Part shown: piece after piece, positions 54,476-62,504 of the stretch
How positions within the stretch are numbered: position 1 is the stretch's first letter
Layout: each line of letters opens with the position of its first letter
NCBI GenBank assembly: GCA_002352205.1
Contig: DEHZ01000002.1
Span: 1-64,000, forward strand
DNA length: 64,000 nucleotides
Source: Flavobacterium sp. UBA2787
GTDB taxonomy: Bacteria; Bacteroidota; Bacteroidia; Flavobacteriales; Flavobacteriaceae
Direction of reading: 5' to 3'
Notes under the pieces: model-generated
Seen by the model: the letters and a program-made list of their open reading frames with translations, nothing else
The model's database searches: none
Told to the model about the DNA's origin: nothing
Translations under genes and position numbers: made by a program

Positions 54476-55493
54476 AGCCAACATACTTTTAATTTACACT
54501 GGTGGAACCATCGGAATGATGAAAGATTTTGAAACCGGTGCGTTAAAAGCATTCAACTTTAAAAAACTGCTGCAACGAATTCCGGAATTAAAACAATTGG
54601 AGTGTGATATTGAAACCATTTCATTTGAAAAGCCCATCGATTCCTCCAATATGAATCCGCAAAAATGGGTGGAAATGGCACAAATTATTGAAGATAATTA
54701 CGAAAAATTTGACGGATTCGTGGTGCTTCATGGCTCTGATACCATGTCTTATTCTGCATCGGCATTGAGTTTTATGTTTGAAAATCTTTCAAAGCCAATT
54801 GTTTTTACAGGCTCTCAATTACCAATTGGTGATTTGCGTACAGATGCTAAAGAAAATTTGATTACAGCAATCCAAATAGCCTCCCTCAAAAAAAATGGTA
54901 AACCAATTTTTAAAGAAGTTTGTCTCTATTTTGAATATAAATTATACAGAGGAAATCGAACAAGTAAAATAAATGCAGAGCATTTTATGGCTTTTGCTTC
55001 ACCTAATTTTCCTGCTTTAGCAGAATCGGGAGTGCATATTAAAATAAATAACGAATCACTTTTTCAGTTAAGTTTAACCAAAAAAATGTTTGTTCATAAG
55101 GAATTAGATTCGAATGTGGCGATAATAAAAATGTTTCCGGGACTAAATCAGAATGTTTTGGCTTCTTTATTTGATATACCAAATTTAAAGGGAATTGTTT
55201 TAGAAACCTACGGAGCCGGAAATGCTCCAACCGAAGAATGGTTTATTTCTGTCTTGAAAAAGGCAATAAAAAAAGGAATTCACGTTATAAACGTGACGCA
55301 GTGTTCTGGCGGAAGTGTCAATATGGGGCAATATGAAACGAGTACGTATTTAAAAAAGATAGGAGTAATCTCAGGAAAAGACATCACCACAGAGGCAGCT
55401 ATTACAAAGTTGATGTATCTTTTAGGACAAAATGTTTCTGCTAAAGTGTTCAAAACCATTTTTGAAACTTCTTTGCGAGGCGAATTGTCATAA
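54465..55493 (+). CDS. Type I L-asparaginase
   Basis: 342 residues, no signal peptide, so the cytosolic type I enzyme. First catalytic-Thr motif YTGGTIGM (about 10-17); the second motif reads VLHGSDTMSYSASALSFM (about 88-105), with Ser in place of the usual Thr in HGTDT. The conserved Lys follows in TDAKENLITA. Hydrolyses Asn to Asp and ammonia. It starts inside the acyltransferase gene and is the last gene before tRNA-Ser. Confidence 0.92.
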   Translation: MHSKANILLIYTGGTIGMMKDFETGALKAFNFKKLLQRIPELKQLECDIETISFEKPIDSSNMNPQKWVEMAQIIEDNYEKFDGFVVLHGSDTMSYSASALSFMFENLSKPIVFTGSQLPIGDLRTDAKENLITAIQIASLKKNGKPIFKEVCLYFEYKLYRGNRTSKINAEHFMAFASPNFPALAESGVHIKINNESLFQLSLTKKMFVHKELDSNVAIIKMFPGLNQNVLASLFDIPNLKGIVLETYGAGNAPTEEWFISVLKKAIKKGIHVINVTQCSGGSVNMGQYETSTYLKKIGVISGKDITTEAAITKLMYLLGQNVSAKVFKTIFETSLRGELS

Positions 55494-55529
55494 AAATAAC
55501 AAAATTAATTTTTCTAGGTGAGTTTTTTT

Positions 55530-55559
55530 TTGTTATTTGGCACTCTTAAAATACGTTGT
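55530..55559 (+). promoter_or_regulatory. Candidate promoter of tRNA-Ser
   Basis: TTG (55530-55532), 19-nt spacer, TACGTTGT (55552-55559), an imperfect TAnnTTTG, ending 9 nt before the mature tRNA. Confidence 0.45.
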
Positions 55560-55568
55560 AAACAATGA

Positions 55569-55659
55569 GGAGAGGTGTCCGAGTGGTCGAAGGAGCACGC
55601 CTGGAAAGTGTGTATACTCCAAAAGGGTATCAAGGGTTCGAATCCCTTTCTCTCCGCCA
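55569..55659 (+). tRNA. tRNA-Ser(GGA)
   Basis: Acceptor GGAGAGG (55569-55575) pairs with TCTCTCC, discriminator G at 55656, and CCA encoded at 55657-55659 (unlike tRNA-Leu in this window). The anticodon arm GCCTGGAAAGTGTG gives GGA for UCC/UCU. Long variable arm with a TATACTCC...GGGTAT stem typical of tRNA-Ser, and a TTCGAAT T-loop. Confidence 0.96.
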
Positions 55660-55738
55660 TTTTTTTATAATGTGTGATTAATTAAAAATAAATTTATACC
55701 TTTAACCTGATTAACTAATTAAATTAAGAACAAAAGCA

Positions 55739-56551
55739 ATGAAAAGATTATTTTCTATTTTGGCAATCACAGGTCTATTGACGTTTGGAACAGTTCAAGC
55801 ACAAGAAGACACAACTCAAACAACTGAGCCAGCTGTTGAAACAGCAGCACCAGCTCCTGTAGAAGAAGTAGCAACTGTTGAAACTGTTGCTGACGACGAA
55901 ACTGCAGGTGCAGACAAACCATTTACACAAGAGTTAAAAGAAAGATTTATTCAAGGGGGTCCTGGATTTATGGGGATCGTTTTGTTATGTTTAATTTTAG
56001 GTTTGGCTATTGCTATTGAAAGAATTATTTACTTAAATCTTTCTACAACAAATTCAAAAAAATTAATCAAAGATGTTGAAGATGCTCTTCAATCTGGTGG
56101 TGTAAATGCTGCAAAAGAAGTATGTAGAAATACTGCTGGTCCTGTTGCATCTATTTTCTATCAAGGTTTAGACCGTATTGATCATGGTGTAGAATCAGCT
56201 GAAAAAGCGGTTGTTTCTTACGGTGGAGTGCAAATGGGTCAATTAGAGAAAAACGTATCTTGGATTTCATTGTTCATCGCATTAGCACCGATGTTAGGGT
56301 TCATGGGAACTGTAATCGGGATGATTCAAGCTTTCGATAAAATCGAAGCTGCCGGTAACATGGATGCATCACTTGTAGCAGGAGGTATTAAAGTAGCGTT
56401 ATTAACAACGGTATTTGGTCTAATTGTTGCCATGATTCTTCAAGTATTCTATAACTACATTATTGCTAAAATTGATTCAATTGTAAACGACATGGAAGAT
56501 GCTTCTATTAGTTTAGTTGATATCCTTGTGGACTATAAAAACAAAAGATAA
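55739..56551 (+). CDS. exbB: MotA/TolQ/ExbB proton-channel family protein
   Basis: 270 residues. Signal peptide (MKRLFSILAITGLLTFGTVQAQ), then a Thr/Ala/Pro/Glu-rich periplasmic stretch (23-60). Three membrane segments follow: ~73-97 (FMGIVLLCLILGLAIAIERI), ~185-205 (FIALAPMLGFMGTVIGMIQAF, the conserved MotA_ExbB core) and ~220-245. It forms the stator pore that, with ExbD, transmits proton-motive force to TonB-dependent or envelope machinery. First gene of a four-gene cluster. Confidence 0.92.
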   Translation: MKRLFSILAITGLLTFGTVQAQEDTTQTTEPAVETAAPAPVEEVATVETVADDETAGADKPFTQELKERFIQGGPGFMGIVLLCLILGLAIAIERIIYLNLSTTNSKKLIKDVEDALQSGGVNAAKEVCRNTAGPVASIFYQGLDRIDHGVESAEKAVVSYGGVQMGQLEKNVSWISLFIALAPMLGFMGTVIGMIQAFDKIEAAGNMDASLVAGGIKVALLTTVFGLIVAMILQVFYNYIIAKIDSIVNDMEDASISLVDILVDYKNKR

Positions 56552-56569
56552 TTTAAAATAACTATCAGT

Positions 56570-56983
56570 ATGAACTTAAAAAAGTTATCCAGATTAATAG
56601 TTATTGTATTAAGTATAATTTCTATTGTGTTTCTGGCAACAATTATGGCATCTGACGCTCCTGATGGAGGGATGATTGAGCCGTTTATTTATGTTGCTTA
56701 TTTAACACTTTTCATAGCAATTGTATTGGTGTTGTTGTACACGCTTAAAAATCTTGCTTCAAAAGATTTGAAAAAAACACTTATTAGTGTTGGAGCATTT
56801 TTAGCCGTGATATTAATTGCCTTTATTTTTGCTGACGGAACTCCAGTACCATTAAAAGATGGTGGCGAAGTTTCTTCGTTTGGCTCAAAAATGGTTAGTA
56901 CAGGTCTAAATGCTTTTTACATATTAGCTTTATTTGCTGTAGGACTAATGTTTTTCTCAGGATATAAAAGAATTAAAAGATAA
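56570..56983 (+). CDS. Small membrane protein in the exbB-exbD cluster
   Basis: 137 residues, four hydrophobic segments (about 8-25, 35-58, 70-90, 112-130) and short loops (SDAPDGGMIEPF, ADGTPVPLKDGGEVSSF in the second and fourth connection). Not a recognised domain. It starts 18 nt after exbB and ends 3 nt before exbD, so it is translated with them and probably is part of, or helps assemble, the proton-channel complex (inference from position). The same arrangement is common in Bacteroidota. Confidence 0.82.
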   Translation: MNLKKLSRLIVIVLSIISIVFLATIMASDAPDGGMIEPFIYVAYLTLFIAIVLVLLYTLKNLASKDLKKTLISVGAFLAVILIAFIFADGTPVPLKDGGEVSSFGSKMVSTGLNAFYILALFAVGLMFFSGYKRIKR

Positions 56984-56986
56984 AAA

Positions 56987-57598
56987 ATGGCTAGAAAACA
57001 CAGAGATGCACCACCGGAAGTGAATGCCGGATCGATGGCAGATATTGCGTTCCTGCTGTTGATTTTCTTCCTGGTGACTACAACTATTCAGACCGATCAG
57101 GGGATTAACAGAAAGTTACCCCCGATTGAAGATGTAGTAGATCCACCTGAAATTAAGGAAAAAAACATTTTCACCGTATTGATTAATAAAAACGATCAAT
57201 TATTAGTTGATGATGTACCAATGGATCTAAAAGATTTAAGAAAAGCAGCAATAGCTTTTCTTGACAATGGAGGAGATGGTTCTTGTAATTATTGTAAAGG
57301 AGCTAGAGATGTAGCTTCATCGGATAATCCGGATAAAGCAGTAATATCCTTGCAAAATGATTCAGAAACATCCTATGAAGCTTATATTTCGGTTCAAAAT
57401 GAGTTGGTAGCGGCCTATTATTTTCTAAGAGATAGAGAGAGTATGGCTAGATATAATAAAAGTTTCCGAGAATTAGAAGCTATGTTTGATGATCCGAAAA
57501 CGAAAGATGCTCAACGTGAGAGAATTGAGCCTTTAATTAAAGATATCCAAGCATTATTTCCACAAAAGCTTTCTGAAGCTGAGCCTAAACGTAATTAA
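56987..57598 (+). CDS. exbD: ExbD/TolR family protein (first copy, with Cys insert)
   Basis: 203 residues. A short basic N-terminus is followed by GSMADIAFLLLIFFLVTTTI, one transmembrane helix with the conserved Asp of the ExbD family. The periplasmic domain contains an insert near residues 100-118 with a C-N-Y-C pair (GDGSCNYCKGARDVASSDN), not present in the second copy. Longer than typical ExbD (~140). Works with ExbB in proton-driven energization. Confidence 0.92.
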   Translation: MARKHRDAPPEVNAGSMADIAFLLLIFFLVTTTIQTDQGINRKLPPIEDVVDPPEIKEKNIFTVLINKNDQLLVDDVPMDLKDLRKAAIAFLDNGGDGSCNYCKGARDVASSDNPDKAVISLQNDSETSYEAYISVQNELVAAYYFLRDRESMARYNKSFRELEAMFDDPKTKDAQRERIEPLIKDIQALFPQKLSEAEPKRN

Positions 57599-57615
57599 TA
57601 GTAAATTTTAGAAGT

Positions 57616-58089
57616 ATGTCTAAATTTAAAAAGAAAAAAGGTGGCGATGTGCCAGCGATTTCAACTGCATCTTTGCCTGACATTGTATTCATGTTATTAT
57701 TTTTCTTTATGGTAGCCACCGTAATGAAAGATAATGATTTAATGATTCAAAATGCCTTGCCAAAAGCAGATCAAGTTACGAAACTGGAAAAGAAAGACCG
57801 TGTAATGTTTATTTTTGCCGGGAAACCGCATGAAAAATATCGTTCACAGTATGGTGAAGGAGCTCGAATTCAGTTAAACGATCGTCTTTCTGATGTTTCT
57901 GAGATTAGAAATTTTGTTTTGGCAGAGAGAGCTGCAAGACCACCTGAATTAGAAAATGTTTTAACAACATCACTAAAAGTAGATAAAGAGGTTAAAATGG
58001 GTCTTGTTACCGAGATTAAACAAGAATTAAGAAAAGTTGAAGCGTTAAAAATTAATTATACTACCAACCAAGGTAAAGTAACAAATTAA
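57616..58089 (+). CDS. exbD: ExbD/TolR family protein (second copy)
   Basis: 157 residues. N-terminal Lys-rich tail (MSKFKKKKGGD) then ISTASLPDIVFMLLFFFMVATV, the transmembrane helix with the ExbD Asp. The periplasmic domain (about 42-157) lacks the Cys insert of the first copy. It starts 17 nt after the first exbD and ends the cluster before a terminator. Two non-identical ExbD subunits suggest a heteromeric stator. Confidence 0.92.
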   Translation: MSKFKKKKGGDVPAISTASLPDIVFMLLFFFMVATVMKDNDLMIQNALPKADQVTKLEKKDRVMFIFAGKPHEKYRSQYGEGARIQLNDRLSDVSEIRNFVLAERAARPPELENVLTTSLKVDKEVKMGLVTEIKQELRKVEALKINYTTNQGKVTN

Positions 58090-58110
58090 TGCATCAAATT
58101 TAGATACAGA

Positions 58111-58137
58111 AGCCACGCATTTGCGTGGCTTTTTTTG
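58111..58137 (+). terminator. Terminator of the exbB-exbD cluster
   Basis: AGCCACGCA pairs with TGCGTGGCT around TT, then a T run. Confidence 0.88.
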
Positions 58138-58164
58138 TAATTTTATATTCACAAATGAGTTTTT

Positions 58165-58851
58165 ATGAAACTAAATCTTTTTATGTTTTTCTTTTCGTGT
58201 ACGTTGTTGGCACAAGACACTTTGTATTATGAAAAGAAAATAGATTCGTTATACCGAGAAGATCAATTTTATTTTGGATTTGCATATAATGTCTTGCAAA
58301 ATAAACCCAGTGGTGTCTCGCAAGATGGCTTTTCTACAGGATTACATTTTGGTTTTCTACGTGACATGCCGATTAATACTAGCAGAACATTTGCCGTTGC
58401 AGCCGGAGTTGGTTTAGCTTATCAAGCGTATAATCAAAACTTACTTATCTCTGATACCGATAATAACTTCACTTATACCGTTATTGATCGCGATATTTCG
58501 TTCAAAAAAAATCAATTTTCTTTTGTTAATGTTGATTTACCTATTGAATTTCGTTGGCGTACCTCGACACCGGATAGCCATAAGTTTTTTAGACTATATT
58601 CCGGATTTAAGTTGAGTTATATGCTTTTTAATAACTCACGATTTATCTCTAATTCTGGCGATATCAAAATTAATAACAATAAACAATTTAACGCTTTTCA
58701 GTATGGCGTTTACCTTGCAACCGGTTACAATACTTGGAATTTTTATGCCTATTATGGTTTTAATACCATCTTTAAATCAGAGGCAAAATTTGATGGAAGA
58801 CCTATGGAATTGAGTACGCTGAATTTAGGGCTACAATTTTATATTCTATAA
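58165..58851 (+). CDS. PorT-like outer-membrane beta-barrel protein
   Basis: 228 residues with a short signal peptide (MKLNLFMFFFSCTLLAQ). The mature protein alternates strands (FYFGFAYNVLQNKPSG, GLHFGFLRDMPINTS, VAAGVGLAYQAYNQN, FRLYSGFKLSYMLFNNS, GVYLATGYNTWNFYAYYGF) and ends LQFYIL, the pattern of the PorT/OmpA-like outer-membrane barrel family. Genuine PorT/SprT of T9SS usually sits next to ubiE, which is absent, so I name only the family. Its 3' end overlaps the convergent gene by 6 nt. Confidence 0.82.
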   Translation: MKLNLFMFFFSCTLLAQDTLYYEKKIDSLYREDQFYFGFAYNVLQNKPSGVSQDGFSTGLHFGFLRDMPINTSRTFAVAAGVGLAYQAYNQNLLISDTDNNFTYTVIDRDISFKKNQFSFVNVDLPIEFRWRTSTPDSHKFFRLYSGFKLSYMLFNNSRFISNSGDIKINNNKQFNAFQYGVYLATGYNTWNFYAYYGFNTIFKSEAKFDGRPMELSTLNLGLQFYIL

Positions 58852-59451
58852 CCAAAAATACCACAAACAAAACTGTGGAATTGCTCCGCAAAAGAATCCC
58901 ACAACTAATTCAAATAGTGTGTGAGCTTTCATTTGTAATCTTGAAGAAGCCACAAATCCGTTGAGTGTTATAAAAGTGGCGATAGTATAAAGCAATGATA
59001 TTTCTACCCTCGAACTTAATCCGATAATAAAAAAAGTCAACGCAGCTATTCCGAGCATATGCAAACTCGCTTTCACCTTTAGAAATAGAAATAGAATAGC
59101 TAAAATTGTACTCCAAAATGCTCCAAAAAAGAAAAAGTAAAGTTCAGGAATGCGATCAATAGTTATACTCTTTTGGGTAAGAATAAGCAATAGAATACAA
59201 TTTACCGTTAACGGTATTTTTCTCTGTGAAAGTTGTGCTACCATGACGGAATCAACTTTCCCCAATGATAATAATAGATAAAATAATGAAATAGGAATTA
59301 ACACCGTAATGATCACAATCTGAATCATATACAGGTAGATTTCCTGCAACACAAAAAAATCCCAAAACAAAACAAAAAAGAAAGCTGCCGCATAAACCGA
59401 TATAAAAAGCGGATGAAAAATATAGGAGAATATAGGGAGAATGCTTTTCAA
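58846..59451 (-). CDS. Polytopic membrane protein of unknown function, PAP2-like C-terminus
   Basis: 201 residues with five to six hydrophobic segments and no signal peptide. The C-terminal motif ASSRLQMKAHTLFELVVGFFCG resembles the SRxxxxxH...xxG signature of PAP2-type phosphatases, but the first PAP2 motif (KxxxxxxRP) is not seen. The start codon is TTG (59449-59451). It begins 5 nt after the rpoN stop, so it is cotranscribed with rpoN. Confidence 0.78.
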   Translation of the reverse strand: MKSILPIFSYIFHPLFISVYAAAFFFVLFWDFFVLQEIYLYMIQIVIITVLIPISLFYLLLSLGKVDSVMVAQLSQRKIPLTVNCILLLILTQKSITIDRIPELYFFFFGAFWSTILAILFLFLKVKASLHMLGIAALTFFIIGLSSRVEISLLYTIATFITLNGFVASSRLQMKAHTLFELVVGFFCGAIPQFCLWYFWL

Positions 59452-59456
59452 AAAAC

Positions 59457-60920
59457 TTATATTTTTTTCCTCATTCGAGCAACCGGAATATCCAATTGTT
59501 CGCGGTATTTTGCAACAGTTCTTCGGGCAATTGGATAACCTTTTTCTTTAAGAATTTCGGCCAACTGATCATCCGGAAGTGGCTTTTGTTTGTCTTCTTC
59601 CTCAATCACATTTTGAAGAATTTTTTTAATCTCCAACGTAGAAACATCTTCACCTTGATCATTTTTCATTGATTCCGAAAAGAATTCTTTGATGAGTTTC
59701 GTTCCATACGGAGTTTCAACATACTTACTATTAGCAACTCTGGAAACGGTGGAAATATCCAATCCAATCATATCTGCAATATCTTTGAGAATCATCGGAC
59801 GAAGTTTGGTTTCATCACCTTCTAAAAAGTATTCCTGTTGATAGTGCATGATGGCGTTCATTGTTACAAACAACGTTTCCTGACGTTGTCTAATGGCATC
59901 GATAAACCATTTTGCTGAATCTAATTTTTGTTTGATAAACTGAACTGCATCTTTTTGAGCATTCGATTTGTCGCGAGAATCTTTATACGTTCGCAACATG
60001 TCTTGATAATCCTTCGACACATGAAGCTCCGGTGCATTTCTTCCGTTTAACAAAAGTTCAAGTTCGCCTTCAACAATTCGAATGGTAAAATCGGGAACAA
60101 CATGTTCAATCATTTTATTGTTTCCGGTAAAAGCTCCACCCGGTTTTGGGTTTAACTTTTCAATTTCTTCGATTGCTTTTTTAAGCTGATCTTGCGAAAC
60201 ACCGTATTTATGAAGAAGTTTGTCGTAATGTTTTTTTGTAAATTGTTCAAACTGATTTTCAATGATATCAATAGCCAAATCAACTGATTCTGATGGTGTT
60301 TTATGTTTGAGTTGCAACAACAAACATTCTTGCAAATCACGAGCACCAACCCCGGAAGGTTCTAATTCGTGCACAATATGCAGTATACGTTCAACAGCTT
60401 GTTCATCGGTGTAAATACCTTGTGTAAACGCTAAATCATCTACAATATCCGCTATCGATCGACGGATGTAACCCATGTCGTCAATACTTCCGACCAAAAA
60501 TTCTGCAATTTCTCTATCTTCTTCGGAGAGAATAAAGGTGTTTAATTGATTTATCAAATCCTGATGAAAAGTAACCGGAGCAGCAAAAGGCGTTTCACGG
60601 TCTTCGTCATCATCACTGTAATTATTGGCTTGTAGTTTATATTCGGGAGTTTCGTCGTCACTTAAGTATTCATCGATGTTGATGTCTTCTGCATCAATTC
60701 GATCATATTCATCTTCTTCGTAATCGTCAAACTCTTCTTTTTCAAATTCATCTTCAAATTCATCTTCCTCTTTTCCGCCTTCCAAAGCCGGATTTTCATT
60801 CATTTCCTCTTTTAATCGTTGTTCAAAAGCCTGCGTAGGTAATTGAATTAACTTCATCAACTGAATTTGTTGAGGAGATAATTTTTGAGATAATTTGAAT
60901 TGTAGATTTTGTTTTAACAT
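59457..60920 (-). CDS. rpoN: RNA polymerase sigma-54 factor
   Basis: 487 residues. Region I activator-interaction segment LKQNLQFKLSQKLSPQQIQL ... LMKLIQLPTQAF at the N-terminus, then an unusually long acidic stretch (about 44-105: EEDEFEDEFEKEEFDDYEEDEYD), core-binding domain, and at the C-terminus the HTH and RpoN box ARRTVAKYREQL, the signature for -24/-12 promoter recognition. It directs transcription with enhancer-binding activators; none is in this window. Upstream gap contains an inverted repeat that may end asnS. Confidence 0.96.
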   Translation of the reverse strand: MLKQNLQFKLSQKLSPQQIQLMKLIQLPTQAFEQRLKEEMNENPALEGGKEEDEFEDEFEKEEFDDYEEDEYDRIDAEDINIDEYLSDDETPEYKLQANNYSDDDEDRETPFAAPVTFHQDLINQLNTFILSEEDREIAEFLVGSIDDMGYIRRSIADIVDDLAFTQGIYTDEQAVERILHIVHELEPSGVGARDLQECLLLQLKHKTPSESVDLAIDIIENQFEQFTKKHYDKLLHKYGVSQDQLKKAIEEIEKLNPKPGGAFTGNNKMIEHVVPDFTIRIVEGELELLLNGRNAPELHVSKDYQDMLRTYKDSRDKSNAQKDAVQFIKQKLDSAKWFIDAIRQRQETLFVTMNAIMHYQQEYFLEGDETKLRPMILKDIADMIGLDISTVSRVANSKYVETPYGTKLIKEFFSESMKNDQGEDVSTLEIKKILQNVIEEEDKQKPLPDDQLAEILKEKGYPIARRTVAKYREQLDIPVARMRKKI

Positions 60921-60934
60921 TATTAAATTTTTTG

Positions 60935-61003
60935 TTTAAAAGTTTAAGGTTTCAAGTTTCAAGTTGCTGAACGTACAACAACTTGAAACTTTAAACTTGA
61001 AAC
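60935..61003. repeat. Inverted repeat between asnS and rpoN
   Basis: GTTTCAAGTTTCAAGTTG (60949-60966) pairs with CAACTTGAAACTTTAAAC (60979-60996) around a ~12-nt loop. Internally it repeats GTTTCAA. It may terminate asnS transcripts, but the T run is weak; it is a repeat-like gap filler. Confidence 0.6.
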
Positions 61004-61007
61004 AAAT

Positions 61008-62456
61008 TTAGAATTCAGCATTCTGCGGTGTTCTCGGGAACGGAATTACATCGCGAATATTAGTCATTCCGGTGACAAAAAGAACTAATCGTTCAAATCC
61101 TAAACCGAAACCGGAGTGAACAGCTGTTCCAAAACGACGCGTATCCAAATACCACCATAATTCTTCTTCATCAATTCCTAATGCTTTCATTTTTTCAATT
61201 AAAACATCATGACGTTCTTCTCTTTGCGAACCACCAACAATTTCACCAATTCCCGGGAATAAAATGTCCATTGCTCGAACGGTTTCTTTTCCTGGCTCTG
61301 TATTGTCATTCAAACGCATGTAAAATGCTTTAATTTTTGCCGGATAATCATATAAAATTACAGGGCATTTAAAGTGTTTTTCAACTAAAAAGCGTTCATG
61401 CTCACTTTGCAAATCGGCACCCCATTCTTCAATTAAATATTGGAATTTCTTGTTTTTATTTGGTTTTGAATTTCTTAAAATATCAATTGCTTCTGTATAA
61501 GTAACTCGTTTGAAATTATTTTCTAACACAAAATTTAACTTTTCTAACAAACTCATTTCGCTTCGTTCAGTTTGTGGTTTGTTTTTTTCTTCGTCTAACA
61601 AACGTTGTTCTAAAAACTTCAGGTCATCTTCGTGTTTGTCAACCGTATATTTAATAACATATTTGATGAAATCTTCCGCCAAATCCATATTATCCGCCAA
61701 CTCATTAAACGCTACTTCCGGTTCAATCATCCAAAATTCGGCTAAATGGCGAGATGTATTTGAATTTTCCGCTCTAAATGTTGGTCCAAATGTATAAACT
61801 TGGCCCAAAGCCATTGCATAGGTTTCGGCTTCCAATTGTCCCGAAACAGTTAGATTGGTTTCTTTACCAAAAAAATCTTCTTTATAATTTACTTTTCCTT
61901 CTTCTGTTCTTGGGGTGTTATCGAATGGAAGTGCGGTTACTTTAAACATTTCACCCGCACCTTCAGCATCAGAACCAGTAATAATTGGCGTGTTTACATA
62001 GAAAAAACCTCTTTCCTGAAAATACTGATGTACAGCAAATGAAAGTGTTGATCGCACTCGCATAATTGCACCAAACGCATTGGTACGCACACGTAAATGA
62101 GCATTTTCTCTTAAAAATTCTAACGAATGTTTTTTGGGTTGCATCGGATATTTTTCCGCATCAGAATCGCCCAAAATTTCTACTTTAGAAACTTGAATTT
62201 CTACTTTTTGACCTGCACCTTTGCTTTCTGTCAAAGTTCCGGTTAACGAAACGGCAGCTCCGGTAGTGATTCTTTTTAGAGTTTCTTCCGGTGTGTTTTC
62301 AAAATCTACGACACACTGGATATTATTGATGGTAGAACCATCATTTAAAGCAATAAATTGGTTATTTCTAAATGTTCTAACCCAACCTTTTACGGTTACC
62401 TCGGTTAAAACAGGTGTGGCTGTTAGTAATTCGTTAACTTTCGTGTGCTTCTTCAT
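61008..62456 (-). CDS. asnS: Asparaginyl-tRNA synthetase
   Basis: 482 residues. N-terminal OB-fold ([22 protein letters not shown]), then the class II catalytic domain: motif 2 [21 protein letters not shown] near 222-242, motif 3 [27 protein letters not shown] near 445-471. Directly charges tRNA-Asn, so the organism need not use amidation of Asp-tRNA-Asn. Follows the MMPL gene by 48 nt in the same direction. Confidence 0.97.
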   Translation of the reverse strand: MKKHTKVNELLTATPVLTEVTVKGWVRTFRNNQFIALNDGSTINNIQCVVDFENTPEETLKRITTGAAVSLTGTLTESKGAGQKVEIQVSKVEILGDSDAEKYPMQPKKHSLEFLRENAHLRVRTNAFGAIMRVRSTLSFAVHQYFQERGFFYVNTPIITGSDAEGAGEMFKVTALPFDNTPRTEEGKVNYKEDFFGKETNLTVSGQLEAETYAMALGQVYTFGPTFRAENSNTSRHLAEFWMIEPEVAFNELADNMDLAEDFIKYVIKYTVDKHEDDLKFLEQRLLDEEKNKPQTERSEMSLLEKLNFVLENNFKRVTYTEAIDILRNSKPNKNKKFQYLIEEWGADLQSEHERFLVEKHFKCPVILYDYPAKIKAFYMRLNDNTEPGKETVRAMDILFPGIGEIVGGSQREERHDVLIEKMKALGIDEEELWWYLDTRRFGTAVHSGFGLGFERLVLFVTGMTNIRDVIPFPRTPQNAEF

Positions 62457-62504
62457 TTTGTTTTAAGTTTACTATGCAAATATACTAGATTATAATTTTT
62501 TTGA

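Noticed and set aside
58165-58851. PorT/SprT of the T9SS
   Set aside because: Only the barrel family is supported; the usual neighbour ubiE is absent.
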